Positions 25,246 through 33,977 of a stretch of 64,000 nt of DNA are shown here, piece by piece (position 1 is the stretch's first letter; every line of letters starts with the position of its first letter). The notes under the pieces are model-generated. The model ran no database searches, had not been told where the DNA came from, and saw nothing but the letters and a program-made list of their open reading frames with translations. The translations under genes and the position numbers were made by a program. Location: contig NZ_JANUQM010000010.1 in the NCBI RefSeq assembly GCF_030386795.1, forward strand, positions 248,001 to 312,000, in the 5' to 3' direction. The DNA comes from Streptomyces sp. S.PNR 29. Lineage in GTDB: Bacteria; Actinomycetota; Actinomycetes; Streptomycetales; Streptomycetaceae.

Positions 25246-26241
25246 TCAGACGTCCGTCCCGTTGCCGCCGCCCGTCGACACCTTGATGCCCTTGGTGATC
25301 TCGTCGATGACGCTCTGCTTCTCCCCGACGTCGACGCCGAAGCGGACCACGACGATCACTTGCGGGTTCGCGGGCGCGGGGAAGGCGAGCGACTCGACGT
25401 AACCGTCGGCACCCTTGCTCGTGACCGCCTTCCAGCGGACCAGATAGCCCTTCTGCCCGGCGACGGTCACCGCCTTGGAGGCCAGTACATCGTGCGAGGT
25501 GATCGAGCCGTAGCTCTTGCCGCCGTAGGACTCCTTCGCGTTCGCGGAGATGTCCGCCTTCGCGACCTCCTCGGCGCTGCTGCCCTTGGTGCCGAGCAGC
25601 AGCGCGGGCGCCGAGTACGCGCCGCCCTTGGTGCACGTCGCCGAGGTGTCGCCGGGGCACTTGTACGAGTCGTCCGACGACACCTGCGCGCCGGCCCGGA
25701 TCTCCTGGCCGTACCAGCCGTCCGGGATCGGAATGCTGATGCCGCTGACCGCGTCGGTCACCGACCCGCTGTCGATCTTCGGCGCCTCGGACTGCTCCGG
25801 GGAGGGCGACGCGCCGCCCGAGCCGCCGCCCGGGCCGCCGAAGGGGCCGCCCTGGCCGCCGGATCCGCCCTGCCCGCCCGGCCCGCCCGGACCACCGGGG
25901 CCCTGCTGGGAGCCGGCGGTGCTGCCCGAGCCGCCGTCGCCGGACAGCGCGTACACGCCGACACCGATGCTCGCGAGGACCGCGGCGGCCACCGCCACGG
26001 CTATGCCGATCCGCAGCCCGCGCCGGCCGGCCGGAGGCGGGGCCGGGTACACCGGATATGCCGGATACGGCGGCTGCGCCCCCGACGCCGCCGGCAGCAC
26101 CGGGGGACCCCATGCGGCGGCCGGCCCCGCGGGGCGAATCCGGTCCGTCCACGCCTTGCCGTCCCACCAGCGCTCGGTGGGGGGACCGTCACTTGTCTGC
26201 CCGGGGTCGGGGTACCACCCGGGGGGAGTCACCTGCGTCAT
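25246..26241 (-). CDS. DUF2510 single-pass membrane protein with Gly/Pro-rich linker
   Basis: 331 residues. DUF2510 at the N-terminus (PPGWYPDPGQ and ERWWDGKAWTDRIRP), a proline/tyrosine-rich cytoplasmic stretch, one membrane helix (LRIGIAVAVAAAVLASIGVG), a long glycine/proline-rich low-complexity linker of about 45 residues, and an extracytoplasmic domain of about 170 residues with two cysteines (KCPG, TCTKG) that could form a disulfide. ATG at 26241. The outer domain is of the kind annotated as hypothetical in streptomycetes; function unknown. Confidence 0.85.
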   Translation of the reverse strand: MTQVTPPGWYPDPGQTSDGPPTERWWDGKAWTDRIRPAGPAAAWGPPVLPAASGAQPPYPAYPVYPAPPPAGRRGLRIGIAVAVAAAVLASIGVGVYALSGDGGSGSTAGSQQGPGGPGGPGGQGGSGGQGGPFGGPGGGSGGASPSPEQSEAPKIDSGSVTDAVSGISIPIPDGWYGQEIRAGAQVSSDDSYKCPGDTSATCTKGGAYSAPALLLGTKGSSAEEVAKADISANAKESYGGKSYGSITSHDVLASKAVTVAGQKGYLVRWKAVTSKGADGYVESLAFPAPANPQVIVVVRFGVDVGEKQSVIDEITKGIKVSTGGGNGTDV

Positions 26242-26571
26242 GAGCCCACCGTATGAGGTCTCGGTGAAAGCCGTATGAGAGGAACCGGACCGGATCAGGC
26301 CACTCCGGTCACCCGCGCACGAGCTCATCAGCGAAACGACGAGCACCAGCGCCGGCACCGGAACTGCGGTCCCGGAGAACCGTCCACCCCCTCATGTCTT
26401 TTGACGCTGCGTAAGGCACAGGACGGCTGGTGGCGGGTCCGGCGCGTCGCCTCCCCTTTACCCGGTGTCACCCATCACGGCAACGGCTGCCCCGACCGTC
26501 CTCCGCTCAGCCGATCCGAGGACTACGCTCAAGGTCTGTACGTCGTTCGGGCGACTTGGGGAGGTAGCGGG
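26242..26571. other. 330-bp divergent intergenic region
   Basis: Separates the DUF2510 gene (leftward) from the large ATPase gene (rightward). I see a strong Shine-Dalgarno site (GGGGAGG) before 26572 and a possible -10 (TACGCT, 26524-26529) without a good -35. No coding remnant or repeat recognised. Confidence 0.4.
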
Positions 26572-29250
26572 ATGACGGAGGTACGGCCCACGGCCGAGGC
26601 CTCGGCTTCCCTGTGGGAGCGCGACGAGGAGGTCGCCGCCCTCGTGAAGGCGGTCGACACCCTGTGCGCTGACCGCTCGTCGTCCGGCACCCTGCTGGTC
26701 GTCCGCGGCGAGGCAGGGCTCGGGAAAACCGCCCTGCTGGCCGAAACCCGTCGCATCGCCGAACAGCGCGGCTGCGTGGTCTGGTCGGCGCGCGGTGGAG
26801 AGACCCTCCGGTCCGTCCCCTTCAACGTCGTACGGCAACTGCTGCAGCCCGCCCTCGTGTCGATGCTGCCGGAGGAGGCCCGGGAGTACCTCGGCGACTG
26901 GTACGACATCGCCGGACCCGCCCTCGGCATCGCGGAACCCGGAGAGCGGCACGCCGACCCGCAGGGCGTGTGCGACGGCCTGGTCGCCGCCGTACGCCGG
27001 CTCGCCCGGCGGGAGTGGCCGCTGGTGCTGCTCATCGACGACGCCCACTGGGCCGACCAGGAGACCCTGCGCTGGCTCGCCGCGTTCGCCGAACGCCTCG
27101 ACGACCTGTCCGTGCTGGTCGTCGTCGCCCGCAGGCCCGGCGACGTCACGCCCGCCGGCGCCCGCCACCTCGACGCGGTCGCCGCCGCCGCGGGCCGCCC
27201 TGTCGCCACGCTGAGCGCCCTCACCCCGGACGGGACCGCCGGACTCACCCGCGCCACACTGGGCGAGCACGCCGACGCCCCGTTCTGCCGCGAGGTGTGG
27301 GCGGTCACCGCCGGCAATCCCTACGACACCGTCGAGCTCCTCGCCAAGGTGCGCGACAGCGGGCTGGAGCCGGTCGAGGCCCGGGCCGGCGAGCTGCGCG
27401 CCCTGAACCGCTCGGCCCGCGGCGGCGGCCTCGTCGACCGCCTGGAGGAACTCGGCATAGACGCCACCCGGTTCGCCTGGGCCGCCGCCATCCTCGGCAC
27501 CGGCATCACCGTCGACCTGGTGGCCCGGCTCCTCACCATGAGCCGCGACGACGCCCTCCGCTGCGCCGCGCTGCTGCGCACCGCCCGCATCCTCACCAGC
27601 CCCGACCCCGCCACCGGTCAAGTGGCCGACGGCGACCTGGAGTTCGTCCACCCGCTGATCGCCACCGCCGTCTACAACTCCATCCCGGACGCCCTGCGCC
27701 GGGCCATGCACGGCATCGCCGCCCAGGTCGTCACCGACTCCGGCCGCGGCGTCGCCGCCGCCTCCCGCCACCTCCTCGAAGTCCACCCGGACGACGACGA
27801 GGAACTCGTCGAGCAGCTGCGCGAGGCCGCCCGCGAACACCTCGCCGTCGGCGCCCCCGAAGCCGCCCGCCGCTGCCTGGAACGCGCCCTGGAGGAACCG
27901 CCCCGGCCCGACGTCCACGCGCGCGTGCTCTACGAACTCGGCTGCGCCACCCTCCTGACCGAGCCCGTCAGGACCATCGGCCACCTGCGGACCGCGCTCG
28001 GCATGTCCGGGCTCGACGGTGAAGACCGGGTGGACGCCGTCGTCCGCCTGTCCCAGGCGCTGGTCCACAACGATCAGCTGGAGGAGGCCGTCCGCACGGT
28101 CGAGGCGGAGGCGGCCCGGCTCGAACCCGGGCCGGCCCGGATGCGGCTGGAGGCCGTGCACATCATGTGGGAGGGCATCCACGCCGGCGAGAGCATCGCA
28201 CCGGGACGCTCCGAGCGCCTGGCCGACCTCGCCCGGAGCTGCACCGGACGGGACAACTCCGAACGCGCGCTGCTCATCCTGCGCGGCTTCGACGCCCTGA
28301 TGCACGGCGAGAACGCCGAGGAGGTCGTCGAGCTGTGCGACCGTGTCCTCGTCAACGGCCGCCTGGCTCCCGGGTTCGGCTGGACCGGCTCCGAGTGGGG
28401 CATCGAACTGCTGCTGATGCTGGCCAACGCGTACGCCTTCACCGACCGCCTCGACCGCGCCGAGAGCCTCTACAACGAGGCGGTGCGCGTCTATGAGGGC
28501 GCCGGCTGGCACGGCGGACATCTCGCCCTCGCACACGCCTACGTGGGTGTCGGGCACCGCAGGCGCGGACGCCTGAGGGAAGCGGAGACCTCCCTGCGCG
28601 AGGCGTTGCCGCTCGCCGAACGCGTCGGCCGCGGACTGCCCCTGTACTGGACGGTGACCTGCAACCTCGTCGACACGCTGCTCGCCCGCGGCCACGTCGA
28701 CGAGGCCTGGGAGGTCGCCGAGCGGTACGGCTTCGCCCCGCCCTACCCGTCGACCATAGTGCTGCCGGACCCACGGGCGGTACGCGGCCGTCTGCTGCTC
28801 GCCGTCGGCCGCACCAAGGACGGCATCAACGAACTGGAGGCGGCCGAGAAGGCCGCCGACGCGCGCGGCCACCACAACCCGGTGCTCGTGCCCTGGGCCA
28901 CCGACCTCGCCCGCGCCCTCGCCACCGAGGACCCGGACCGCGCCGCCCGGCTCGCGGTCGACGTCCGCCGCCAGGCCGAGCGCTTCGGTACGGACACCGC
29001 CATCGGCGAGGCCCTGCGCTGCGCCGCCGCCCTGGAGACCGGCCAGCGCGCGGTCCGCCTCGCCGGACAGGCGGTCGCCTACCTGGAGGCCTCGCCCTGC
29101 CAGTACGAGCACGCGGCGGCCCGCGTCGAGTACGGCATCGCCTCGCGCTCGATCTCCGAGCTGGGCCGGGGCCTGGCGCTGGCCCGTTCCTGCGGCGCGG
29201 ACGGGCTGGTGAAGCGGGCGCGCGGCGCGCTGGAGGAGCTCAGACGCTGA
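26572..29250 (+). CDS. Large AAA/STAND ATPase of the LuxR-MalT type lacking a C-terminal HTH
   Basis: 892 residues. N-terminal ATPase with Walker A GEAGLGKTALLAETRRIAE near residue 45 and Walker B PLVLLIDDAHWADQETLRW near 150, followed by helical sensor region and tetratricopeptide-like repeats (for example RVYEGAGWHGGHLALAHAYV, REAETSLREALPLAERVGRG). Family members of this length usually end in a LuxR helix-turn-helix; here the protein ends at GALEELRR with no such motif. ATG at 26572 has GGGGAGG upstream. It may act through protein partners. The last 11 bp overlap the convergent SDR gene. Confidence 0.85.
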   Translation: MTEVRPTAEASASLWERDEEVAALVKAVDTLCADRSSSGTLLVVRGEAGLGKTALLAETRRIAEQRGCVVWSARGGETLRSVPFNVVRQLLQPALVSMLPEEAREYLGDWYDIAGPALGIAEPGERHADPQGVCDGLVAAVRRLARREWPLVLLIDDAHWADQETLRWLAAFAERLDDLSVLVVVARRPGDVTPAGARHLDAVAAAAGRPVATLSALTPDGTAGLTRATLGEHADAPFCREVWAVTAGNPYDTVELLAKVRDSGLEPVEARAGELRALNRSARGGGLVDRLEELGIDATRFAWAAAILGTGITVDLVARLLTMSRDDALRCAALLRTARILTSPDPATGQVADGDLEFVHPLIATAVYNSIPDALRRAMHGIAAQVVTDSGRGVAAASRHLLEVHPDDDEELVEQLREAAREHLAVGAPEAARRCLERALEEPPRPDVHARVLYELGCATLLTEPVRTIGHLRTALGMSGLDGEDRVDAVVRLSQALVHNDQLEEAVRTVEAEAARLEPGPARMRLEAVHIMWEGIHAGESIAPGRSERLADLARSCTGRDNSERALLILRGFDALMHGENAEEVVELCDRVLVNGRLAPGFGWTGSEWGIELLLMLANAYAFTDRLDRAESLYNEAVRVYEGAGWHGGHLALAHAYVGVGHRRRGRLREAETSLREALPLAERVGRGLPLYWTVTCNLVDTLLARGHVDEAWEVAERYGFAPPYPSTIVLPDPRAVRGRLLLAVGRTKDGINELEAAEKAADARGHHNPVLVPWATDLARALATEDPDRAARLAVDVRRQAERFGTDTAIGEALRCAAALETGQRAVRLAGQAVAYLEASPCQYEHAAARVEYGIASRSISELGRGLALARSCGADGLVKRARGALEELRR

Positions 29251-30031
29251 GCAGCTGGTCGGTCACGGCCGCCAGCCGCTTCAGTACGTCAGGGTCGTAC
29301 GCCGCCTCGTGCGCCCGCGCCGGACGGGTGCCGTCGAAGTAGCGGCCCGTGCCCAGGTCGCGGGTGGCCAGCGCGAGCACGCCGGGTGCGCCGTCGGCCA
29401 CCGTGTTCCAGGGCGTGATACCGCCGTCGCGGACCATCGCGGTGTCCATGTAGGTGGCCGGATGCAGCACGTTCACCGCGACACCGCTGCCCCTCAGCTC
29501 CTCGGCGAGGCTGAACGTGTGGGCGGCGAGAGCGAACTTGCTGCGGCAGTACGCCGAGCGGCCGCTGTAGCGGCGGGTGAGCTCCGGGTCGTCGAAGTCC
29601 AGGGGCTCCTGACCGGCCGAGCCGACGTTCACGATCCGCGCGGGCGAGTTGGCGCGCAGCACCGGCAGCAGGGCGCGCGTCAGCGCGACCGGCGCCAGAT
29701 AGTTGACCGCCAGCCGCAGCTCGTGCCCGTCGGCGCTCAGCTCACGCCCGGAGCCGGGCGGGCCGCTGCCGACGCCCGCGTTGTTGATCAGCACGTCCAG
29801 CTCGGGGTGCGCGTCGGCGACCTGCGCGGCCAGCTCCCGTACCCGTGCCGGCGAGGCGAGGTCGGCGACGAATCCCTCGGCGTCACCCTCGGTGCGCAGC
29901 TCGTCCACGAGCCGTCGGGTACGGTCCTCGTCGCGGCCGTGGGCGAGGACGACGTGGCCGGCGCGGACCAGCTCGAAGGCGACGTACCGGCCGAGCCCCG
30001 AGGTGGCACCGGTGATCAGAATCGTGGACAT
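29240..30031 (-). CDS. Short-chain dehydrogenase/reductase
   Basis: 263 residues, classical SDR fold: cofactor motif TGATSGLGRYVAFEL, NNAGVGSG, catalytic serine in RIVNVGSAGQ and Y-x3-K in SAYCRSKFALAAH. Basic residue after the second strand (AHGRDEDR) suggests NADP(H). Resembles the retinol-dehydrogenase-like subgroup. ATG at 30031. Follows the pca operon on the same strand after 72 bp; whether it is co-transcribed is unclear. Confidence 0.9.
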   Translation of the reverse strand: MSTILITGATSGLGRYVAFELVRAGHVVLAHGRDEDRTRRLVDELRTEGDAEGFVADLASPARVRELAAQVADAHPELDVLINNAGVGSGPPGSGRELSADGHELRLAVNYLAPVALTRALLPVLRANSPARIVNVGSAGQEPLDFDDPELTRRYSGRSAYCRSKFALAAHTFSLAEELRGSGVAVNVLHPATYMDTAMVRDGGITPWNTVADGAPGVLALATRDLGTGRYFDGTRPARAHEAAYDPDVLKRLAAVTDQLLSV

Positions 30032-30103
30032 GCCCCCACCGTAGGCACGCGGTGCGGGCGGGTGCGAGACATGGCTGAGGCTACGACCAGCAGGATCACC
30101 CGG

Positions 30104-31222
30104 CTAGGACCCGGCGCCCTCCTCCTCCGCCAGCACGCGCTGGGCCGTCGCGAACGCCGAGTTCGCCGCCGGAACCCCGCAGTACACGGCCGTCTGCAGC
30201 AGCACCGCGCCGATCTCCTCCGGGGTGAGCCCGTTGCGTCGCGCCGCCCGCACGTGCATGGCCAGCTCCTCGTAGTGCCCGTGCGCCACCAGTGCCGTGA
30301 GGGTGATCATGCTGCGCTCGCGGCGGGTGAGCGTGGGGTCGGTCCAGATCTCGCCCCAGGCGTAGCGCGAGATGAAGTCCTGGAAGCGGGCGGTGAACGG
30401 GGTCTGCCGCGCCTGCGCCCGGTCCACGTGGGCGTCCCCCAGCACCTGACGCCGCACCTCCATACCGCGCCGGGCCCCTGCGCCGAAGTGCGCACGCAGC
30501 GCCGTCAGCACCGCCTCGGGACGCTCCGCCGGCGCCAGATGGGAAGCGCCCGGGATCTCCACGAGCGCGGCGCCGGGCACCGCGTCGGCGATCTCCCGCA
30601 GATGCGCAGGCGGGGTCGCGGGGTCCGCACGGCCGGCCACCAGCAGGGTGGGCACGGATATCTCCGCCAGCCGGTCGCGCAGGTCGAACGCGGCCAGCGC
30701 GTCACAGCAGGCGGCGTACGCCTCCGGGTCGGCGTCCCGGTGGTCCTGCACCAGCTCCGGCACGGTGAAACCGGGAGTGAACCACCGGGCATCGGCGGTC
30801 TCCGCGAGCCAGGCCATGCCCTCGCGGCGCACCCGCTCGGCCCGCTCCTCCCACGGCCGCGCGCCGTTGAAGTGGGCCGACGAGCAGATGACGGCCAGGG
30901 ACGAGACCCGCTCCGGGTGGTGCAGCGCGAGATGCAGCCCCACCGCACCACCCAGCGACACGCCCGCGTACGCGAACCGCTCCGCGCCGAGCGAGTCGGC
31001 GAGCCTCAGCACCAGGTCGGCGAGGTCACCGATGGTGGCGCCGGGCCCGATCGGGCCGGCCGGGGAGCCGCCGTGCCCGGGCAGGTCCCAGCGGATCACC
31101 CGGTGACCGATGGACAACTCGGGCGCCACCTTGTCCCACAGGGCGTACGACGTCCCCAGGGACGGTCCGAGCAGCAGCGGGGGAGCGGTGGCGGAGCCCT
31201 CAGCACGGTAGTTCAGTGTCAA
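30104..31222 (-). CDS. pcaL: PcaL: fused 3-oxoadipate enol-lactonase and 4-carboxymuconolactone decarboxylase
   Basis: 372 residues, a two-enzyme fusion typical of actinobacterial pca operons. Residues about 1-250 are an alpha/beta hydrolase (PcaD): nucleophile elbow YAGVSLGGAVGLHL, aspartate in VAGRADPATPP, histidine in IPGASHLAPAERP. Residues about 255-372 are the carboxymuconolactone decarboxylase (PcaC): RRQVLGDAHVDRAQA, YAWGEIWTDPTLTRRERSM, and HVRAARRNGLTPEEIGAVL. Steps: 4-carboxymuconolactone to 3-oxoadipate enol-lactone to 3-oxoadipate. The start is a TTG at 31222 whose TTGA overlaps the pcaB stop. Last pca gene. Confidence 0.96.
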   Translation of the reverse strand: MTLNYRAEGSATAPPLLLGPSLGTSYALWDKVAPELSIGHRVIRWDLPGHGGSPAGPIGPGATIGDLADLVLRLADSLGAERFAYAGVSLGGAVGLHLALHHPERVSSLAVICSSAHFNGARPWEERAERVRREGMAWLAETADARWFTPGFTVPELVQDHRDADPEAYAACCDALAAFDLRDRLAEISVPTLLVAGRADPATPPAHLREIADAVPGAALVEIPGASHLAPAERPEAVLTALRAHFGAGARRGMEVRRQVLGDAHVDRAQARQTPFTARFQDFISRYAWGEIWTDPTLTRRERSMITLTALVAHGHYEELAMHVRAARRNGLTPEEIGAVLLQTAVYCGVPAANSAFATAQRVLAEEEGAGS

Positions 31223-32577
31223 CGTCGCTCCAGAGCACGGTCGGTGAGGGTTGCGGCGGAGCCGGTGTAACGGGCGGGGTCGGTGAGCTCGTCGAGGTCG
31301 ACGTCCTTCAACTCGGGTACCTCGGCGAGGAGTTCACCCAGGGCACGGCCCTCGGTGTACGTACGCCTGGCCAGCTCGGTGAGCAGGGCCTTGGCGCGGG
31401 CACGGCCGAGCACCGGTGCCAGCTCGGCGGACAGCCGCTCGGAGACGATCAGCCCATGGGTGAGATCGAGGTGCGCGCGCATCGCGTCCGGGTGCACCCG
31501 CAGCCCCTCGGCCAGTTCGGCGGCGTCCCGTGCGGCACCGCCGACCAGCCGCAGCAGTTCCCGCAGCGGCTCCCACTCGGCGTGCCAGGCCCCGGCCGGC
31601 CGCTCGTCCTCCGCCGCCAGCGAGCCGTACAGCGTGGCCGCGAGCTGCGGCGCGCGCCGGGCCGCCGCCGCGATCAGCGTGGACCGCACGGGGTTGGCCT
31701 TGTGCGGCATGGCCGACGAGCCGCCGCCGCTGCCCTCCGTGACTTCGGCGACCTCGGTACGGGACAGGGAGAGCACGTCCGCGGCGATCTTCCCCAGCGC
31801 CCCGGCGGTGAAGGCCAGGCACCCGGCGAGGTCGGCGATGGGGGTGCGCAGGGTGTGCCAGGGCACCAGCGGCTCCCGGAGACCGAGTTCACGGGCATAC
31901 GCGCCCGGCAGCCCGGTCGGCTCCGGCGCGCCGTACGTCCCGAAGGCGGCCAACGTCCCGGCCGCCCCGCCCAGTTGGGCGGGCAGACCGTCCCGTACGG
32001 CGGTGATCCGGTCCCGTGCGTCGAGCACCAGCGACCGCCACCCTGCCACCTTCAGCCCGAACGTCGTCGGTACGGCGTGCTGGGTGAGCGTCCGCCCGGG
32101 CATCGCGGTGTCGCGGTGCCCGGCGGCCAGCCGGGCCAGGGCCCGCTCCGTACGGGCGAGGTCGGCGAGGACCGGGTGCAGGGTGCGTACGGCGACCAGC
32201 ATCGTCGCCGTGTCCAGGATGTCCTGACTGGTGGCGCCCCGGTGGACGTACGGGCCGTACTCCTCGCCGACCGCCTTCGTCAGGTCCGCGACCAGCGGGA
32301 TGACCGGGTTTCCGCCGCTCCGGGCGCGCTCGGCGAGGGACGCCACGTCGAACCGGCCGGTGCCGGCCGCCGCGGTCACCGCCGTCGCCGCTTCGGCGGG
32401 GGCGAGGCCCAGCGCGGCCTGGGCACGGGTGAGCGCGGCCTCCGCGTCGAGCAGCGCCCGCAGATAGGCGGTGTCGCCGGTCGCCGCGGCGGCCGGGGAG
32501 CCTGCCCACCCGGGGGCGAGCAGGCCGGCTTCGGTGTCGGCCGGGGGCACCTCCCGCCCGAAGGGTGGGGAAGTCAC
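31219..32577 (-). CDS. pcaB: PcaB: 3-carboxy-cis,cis-muconate cycloisomerase
   Basis: 452 residues, fumarase/aspartase superfamily. The family signature is GSSAMPHKANPVRSTLIAAA; other conserved parts are YVHRGATSQDILDTATMLV and AMPGRTLTQHAVPTTFGLK. It forms 4-carboxymuconolactone from the ring-cleavage product of protocatechuate. GTG at 32577 overlaps the pcaG stop; the gene overlaps pcaL by 4 bp. Confidence 0.96.
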   Translation of the reverse strand: MTSPPFGREVPPADTEAGLLAPGWAGSPAAAATGDTAYLRALLDAEAALTRAQAALGLAPAEAATAVTAAAGTGRFDVASLAERARSGGNPVIPLVADLTKAVGEEYGPYVHRGATSQDILDTATMLVAVRTLHPVLADLARTERALARLAAGHRDTAMPGRTLTQHAVPTTFGLKVAGWRSLVLDARDRITAVRDGLPAQLGGAAGTLAAFGTYGAPEPTGLPGAYARELGLREPLVPWHTLRTPIADLAGCLAFTAGALGKIAADVLSLSRTEVAEVTEGSGGGSSAMPHKANPVRSTLIAAAARRAPQLAATLYGSLAAEDERPAGAWHAEWEPLRELLRLVGGAARDAAELAEGLRVHPDAMRAHLDLTHGLIVSERLSAELAPVLGRARAKALLTELARRTYTEGRALGELLAEVPELKDVDLDELTDPARYTGSAATLTDRALERR

Positions 32578-33179
32578 CGGAACTCCAGGAAGACCGTCTC
32601 GCCTTCGCCCTGAAGGCGGATGTCGAAACGGTACGTGCCGTCGCCCTGGTCCACGGCGATCAGCGTGTCACGGCGCTCCGGCTCCAGTTGCGAGAGCAGC
32701 GGATCGGCGGCGAGGGCAGCCTTGTCACCGGGCAGGTAGACCCGGGTGAACAGGTGGACGAGCAGTCCGCGCGCGAAGACGCACACACTGAGGTACGGGG
32801 CGTTCTGCCCGCGCGCGCCGGGCCGCAGGGTGCGCGCGGTCCAGTGGCCGTTCGCATCGGTCTGGATGCGGCCCCACCCGGTGAACTCCACACCGTTGCG
32901 GCCGAGGAAGCCGCCGCTCGCGGGGTCGCGCCGCATCGAGCCGTCGACCTGCGGCAGGTTGCCGTCCGGGTCCGGACCCCACAGCTCCACGAGCGCGTCC
33001 GGCAGCGGCTTGCCCTCGCCGTCGTACACATACCCCTGCAGGGCGATCGCGTCCGGGTGGCCGACCGGGGCGATGTCGCCGCCGCCGGGGAACGGCAGGG
33101 CGTGGCCGTAGAAGGGGCCTACCGTGTGCGACGGGGTGGGCAGCACGGTCTCCGGACGACTGGTGTCGATCTTCGTCAT
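32574..33179 (-). CDS. pcaG: PcaG: protocatechuate 3,4-dioxygenase alpha subunit
   Basis: 201 residues, intradiol dioxygenase fold: TPSHTVGPFYGHALPF at the N-terminus, GYVYDGEGKPLPDALVELWG, TGWGRIQTDANGHW and NAPYLSVCVFARGLLVHLFT. As usual for the alpha subunit it lacks the full set of iron ligands, which come from PcaH. 6 bp after pcaH; ring-cleavage enzyme of the operon. Confidence 0.96.
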   Translation of the reverse strand: MTKIDTSRPETVLPTPSHTVGPFYGHALPFPGGGDIAPVGHPDAIALQGYVYDGEGKPLPDALVELWGPDPDGNLPQVDGSMRRDPASGGFLGRNGVEFTGWGRIQTDANGHWTARTLRPGARGQNAPYLSVCVFARGLLVHLFTRVYLPGDKAALAADPLLSQLEPERRDTLIAVDQGDGTYRFDIRLQGEGETVFLEFR

Positions 33180-33185
33180 GGCAGG

Positions 33186-33959
33186 TCAGCGCCCTTCTTC
33201 CATCCAGGTGGCGTGCGGTCCGTCGAGCACGATGTCCCAGTGGTAGCCCATCGAGAACTCCGGCACCGACAGGCTGTGGTCGTACGTGGCGACCAGTCGC
33301 TGCCGGGCCGCGTCGTCCGTCACCGACTGGATGATCGGGTCGTACGGGAACAGCGGGTCGCTCGGGAAGTACATCTGCGTCACCAGGCGCTGCGTGAACG
33401 CCGTACCGAAGAGCGAGAAGTGGATGTGGGCGGGCCGCCAGGCGTTGACGTGCTGGCGCCACGGGTACGGCCCGGGCTGGATGGTGGTGAAGTGGTAGTG
33501 GCCGTCGTCGTCGGTCAGGGTGCGGCCGACGCCCGTGAAGTTCGGGTCCAGCGGGGCGTCGTGCTGCTCGCGCTGGTGGGCGTAGCGGCCGGCCGAGTTG
33601 GCCTGCCAGATCTCGATCAGCTGGCCGCGGACGGGACGGCCGTCGCTGTCCAGGAGACGGCCGGAGACGGTGATGCGCTCGCCGATCGGCTCGCCGTTGT
33701 GCTGCCGTGTGAGGTCGTTGTCGATCTCGGTGATGTCCCGCTCGCCGAAGGCGGGGGAGGAGAGCTCCACCAGCTCCGGGTCCTTGGTGACGTCGATGGT
33801 GATCGGCGGCTGCTTGGGGTGCCGCAGCACCGAGGAGCGGTAGGGGGCGTAGTCGCGGCGCGGGTGGTGCTCGACGGGGGCTCCGTCGGCGAGGCGCTTC
33901 TCGTACGCGGCGTGCTCGGCCGCGATCTCCTGGTCGATGTCGTGCTGAGTGAGAGTCAT
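33186..33959 (-). CDS. pcaH: PcaH: protocatechuate 3,4-dioxygenase beta subunit
   Basis: 257 residues, iron-binding subunit. Conserved parts: DVTKDPELVELSSPAFGERD, GRPVRGQLIEIWQANSAGRY, GRTLTDDDGHYHFTTIQPGP and YPWRQHVNAWRPAHIHFSLF, which contain the Tyr and His iron ligands. Cleaves protocatechuate between the hydroxyl carbons to 3-carboxy-cis,cis-muconate with O2. ATG at 33959; 18 bp after pcaF. Confidence 0.97.
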   Translation of the reverse strand: MTLTQHDIDQEIAAEHAAYEKRLADGAPVEHHPRRDYAPYRSSVLRHPKQPPITIDVTKDPELVELSSPAFGERDITEIDNDLTRQHNGEPIGERITVSGRLLDSDGRPVRGQLIEIWQANSAGRYAHQREQHDAPLDPNFTGVGRTLTDDDGHYHFTTIQPGPYPWRQHVNAWRPAHIHFSLFGTAFTQRLVTQMYFPSDPLFPYDPIIQSVTDDAARQRLVATYDHSLSVPEFSMGYHWDIVLDGPHATWMEEGR

Positions 33960-33977
33960 GGGGTTCCTCGGGGGTTC

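Noticed and set aside
26401..26430. TTGACG as -35 for the large ATPase gene
   Set aside because: No TANNNT element at 16-18 bp downstream.
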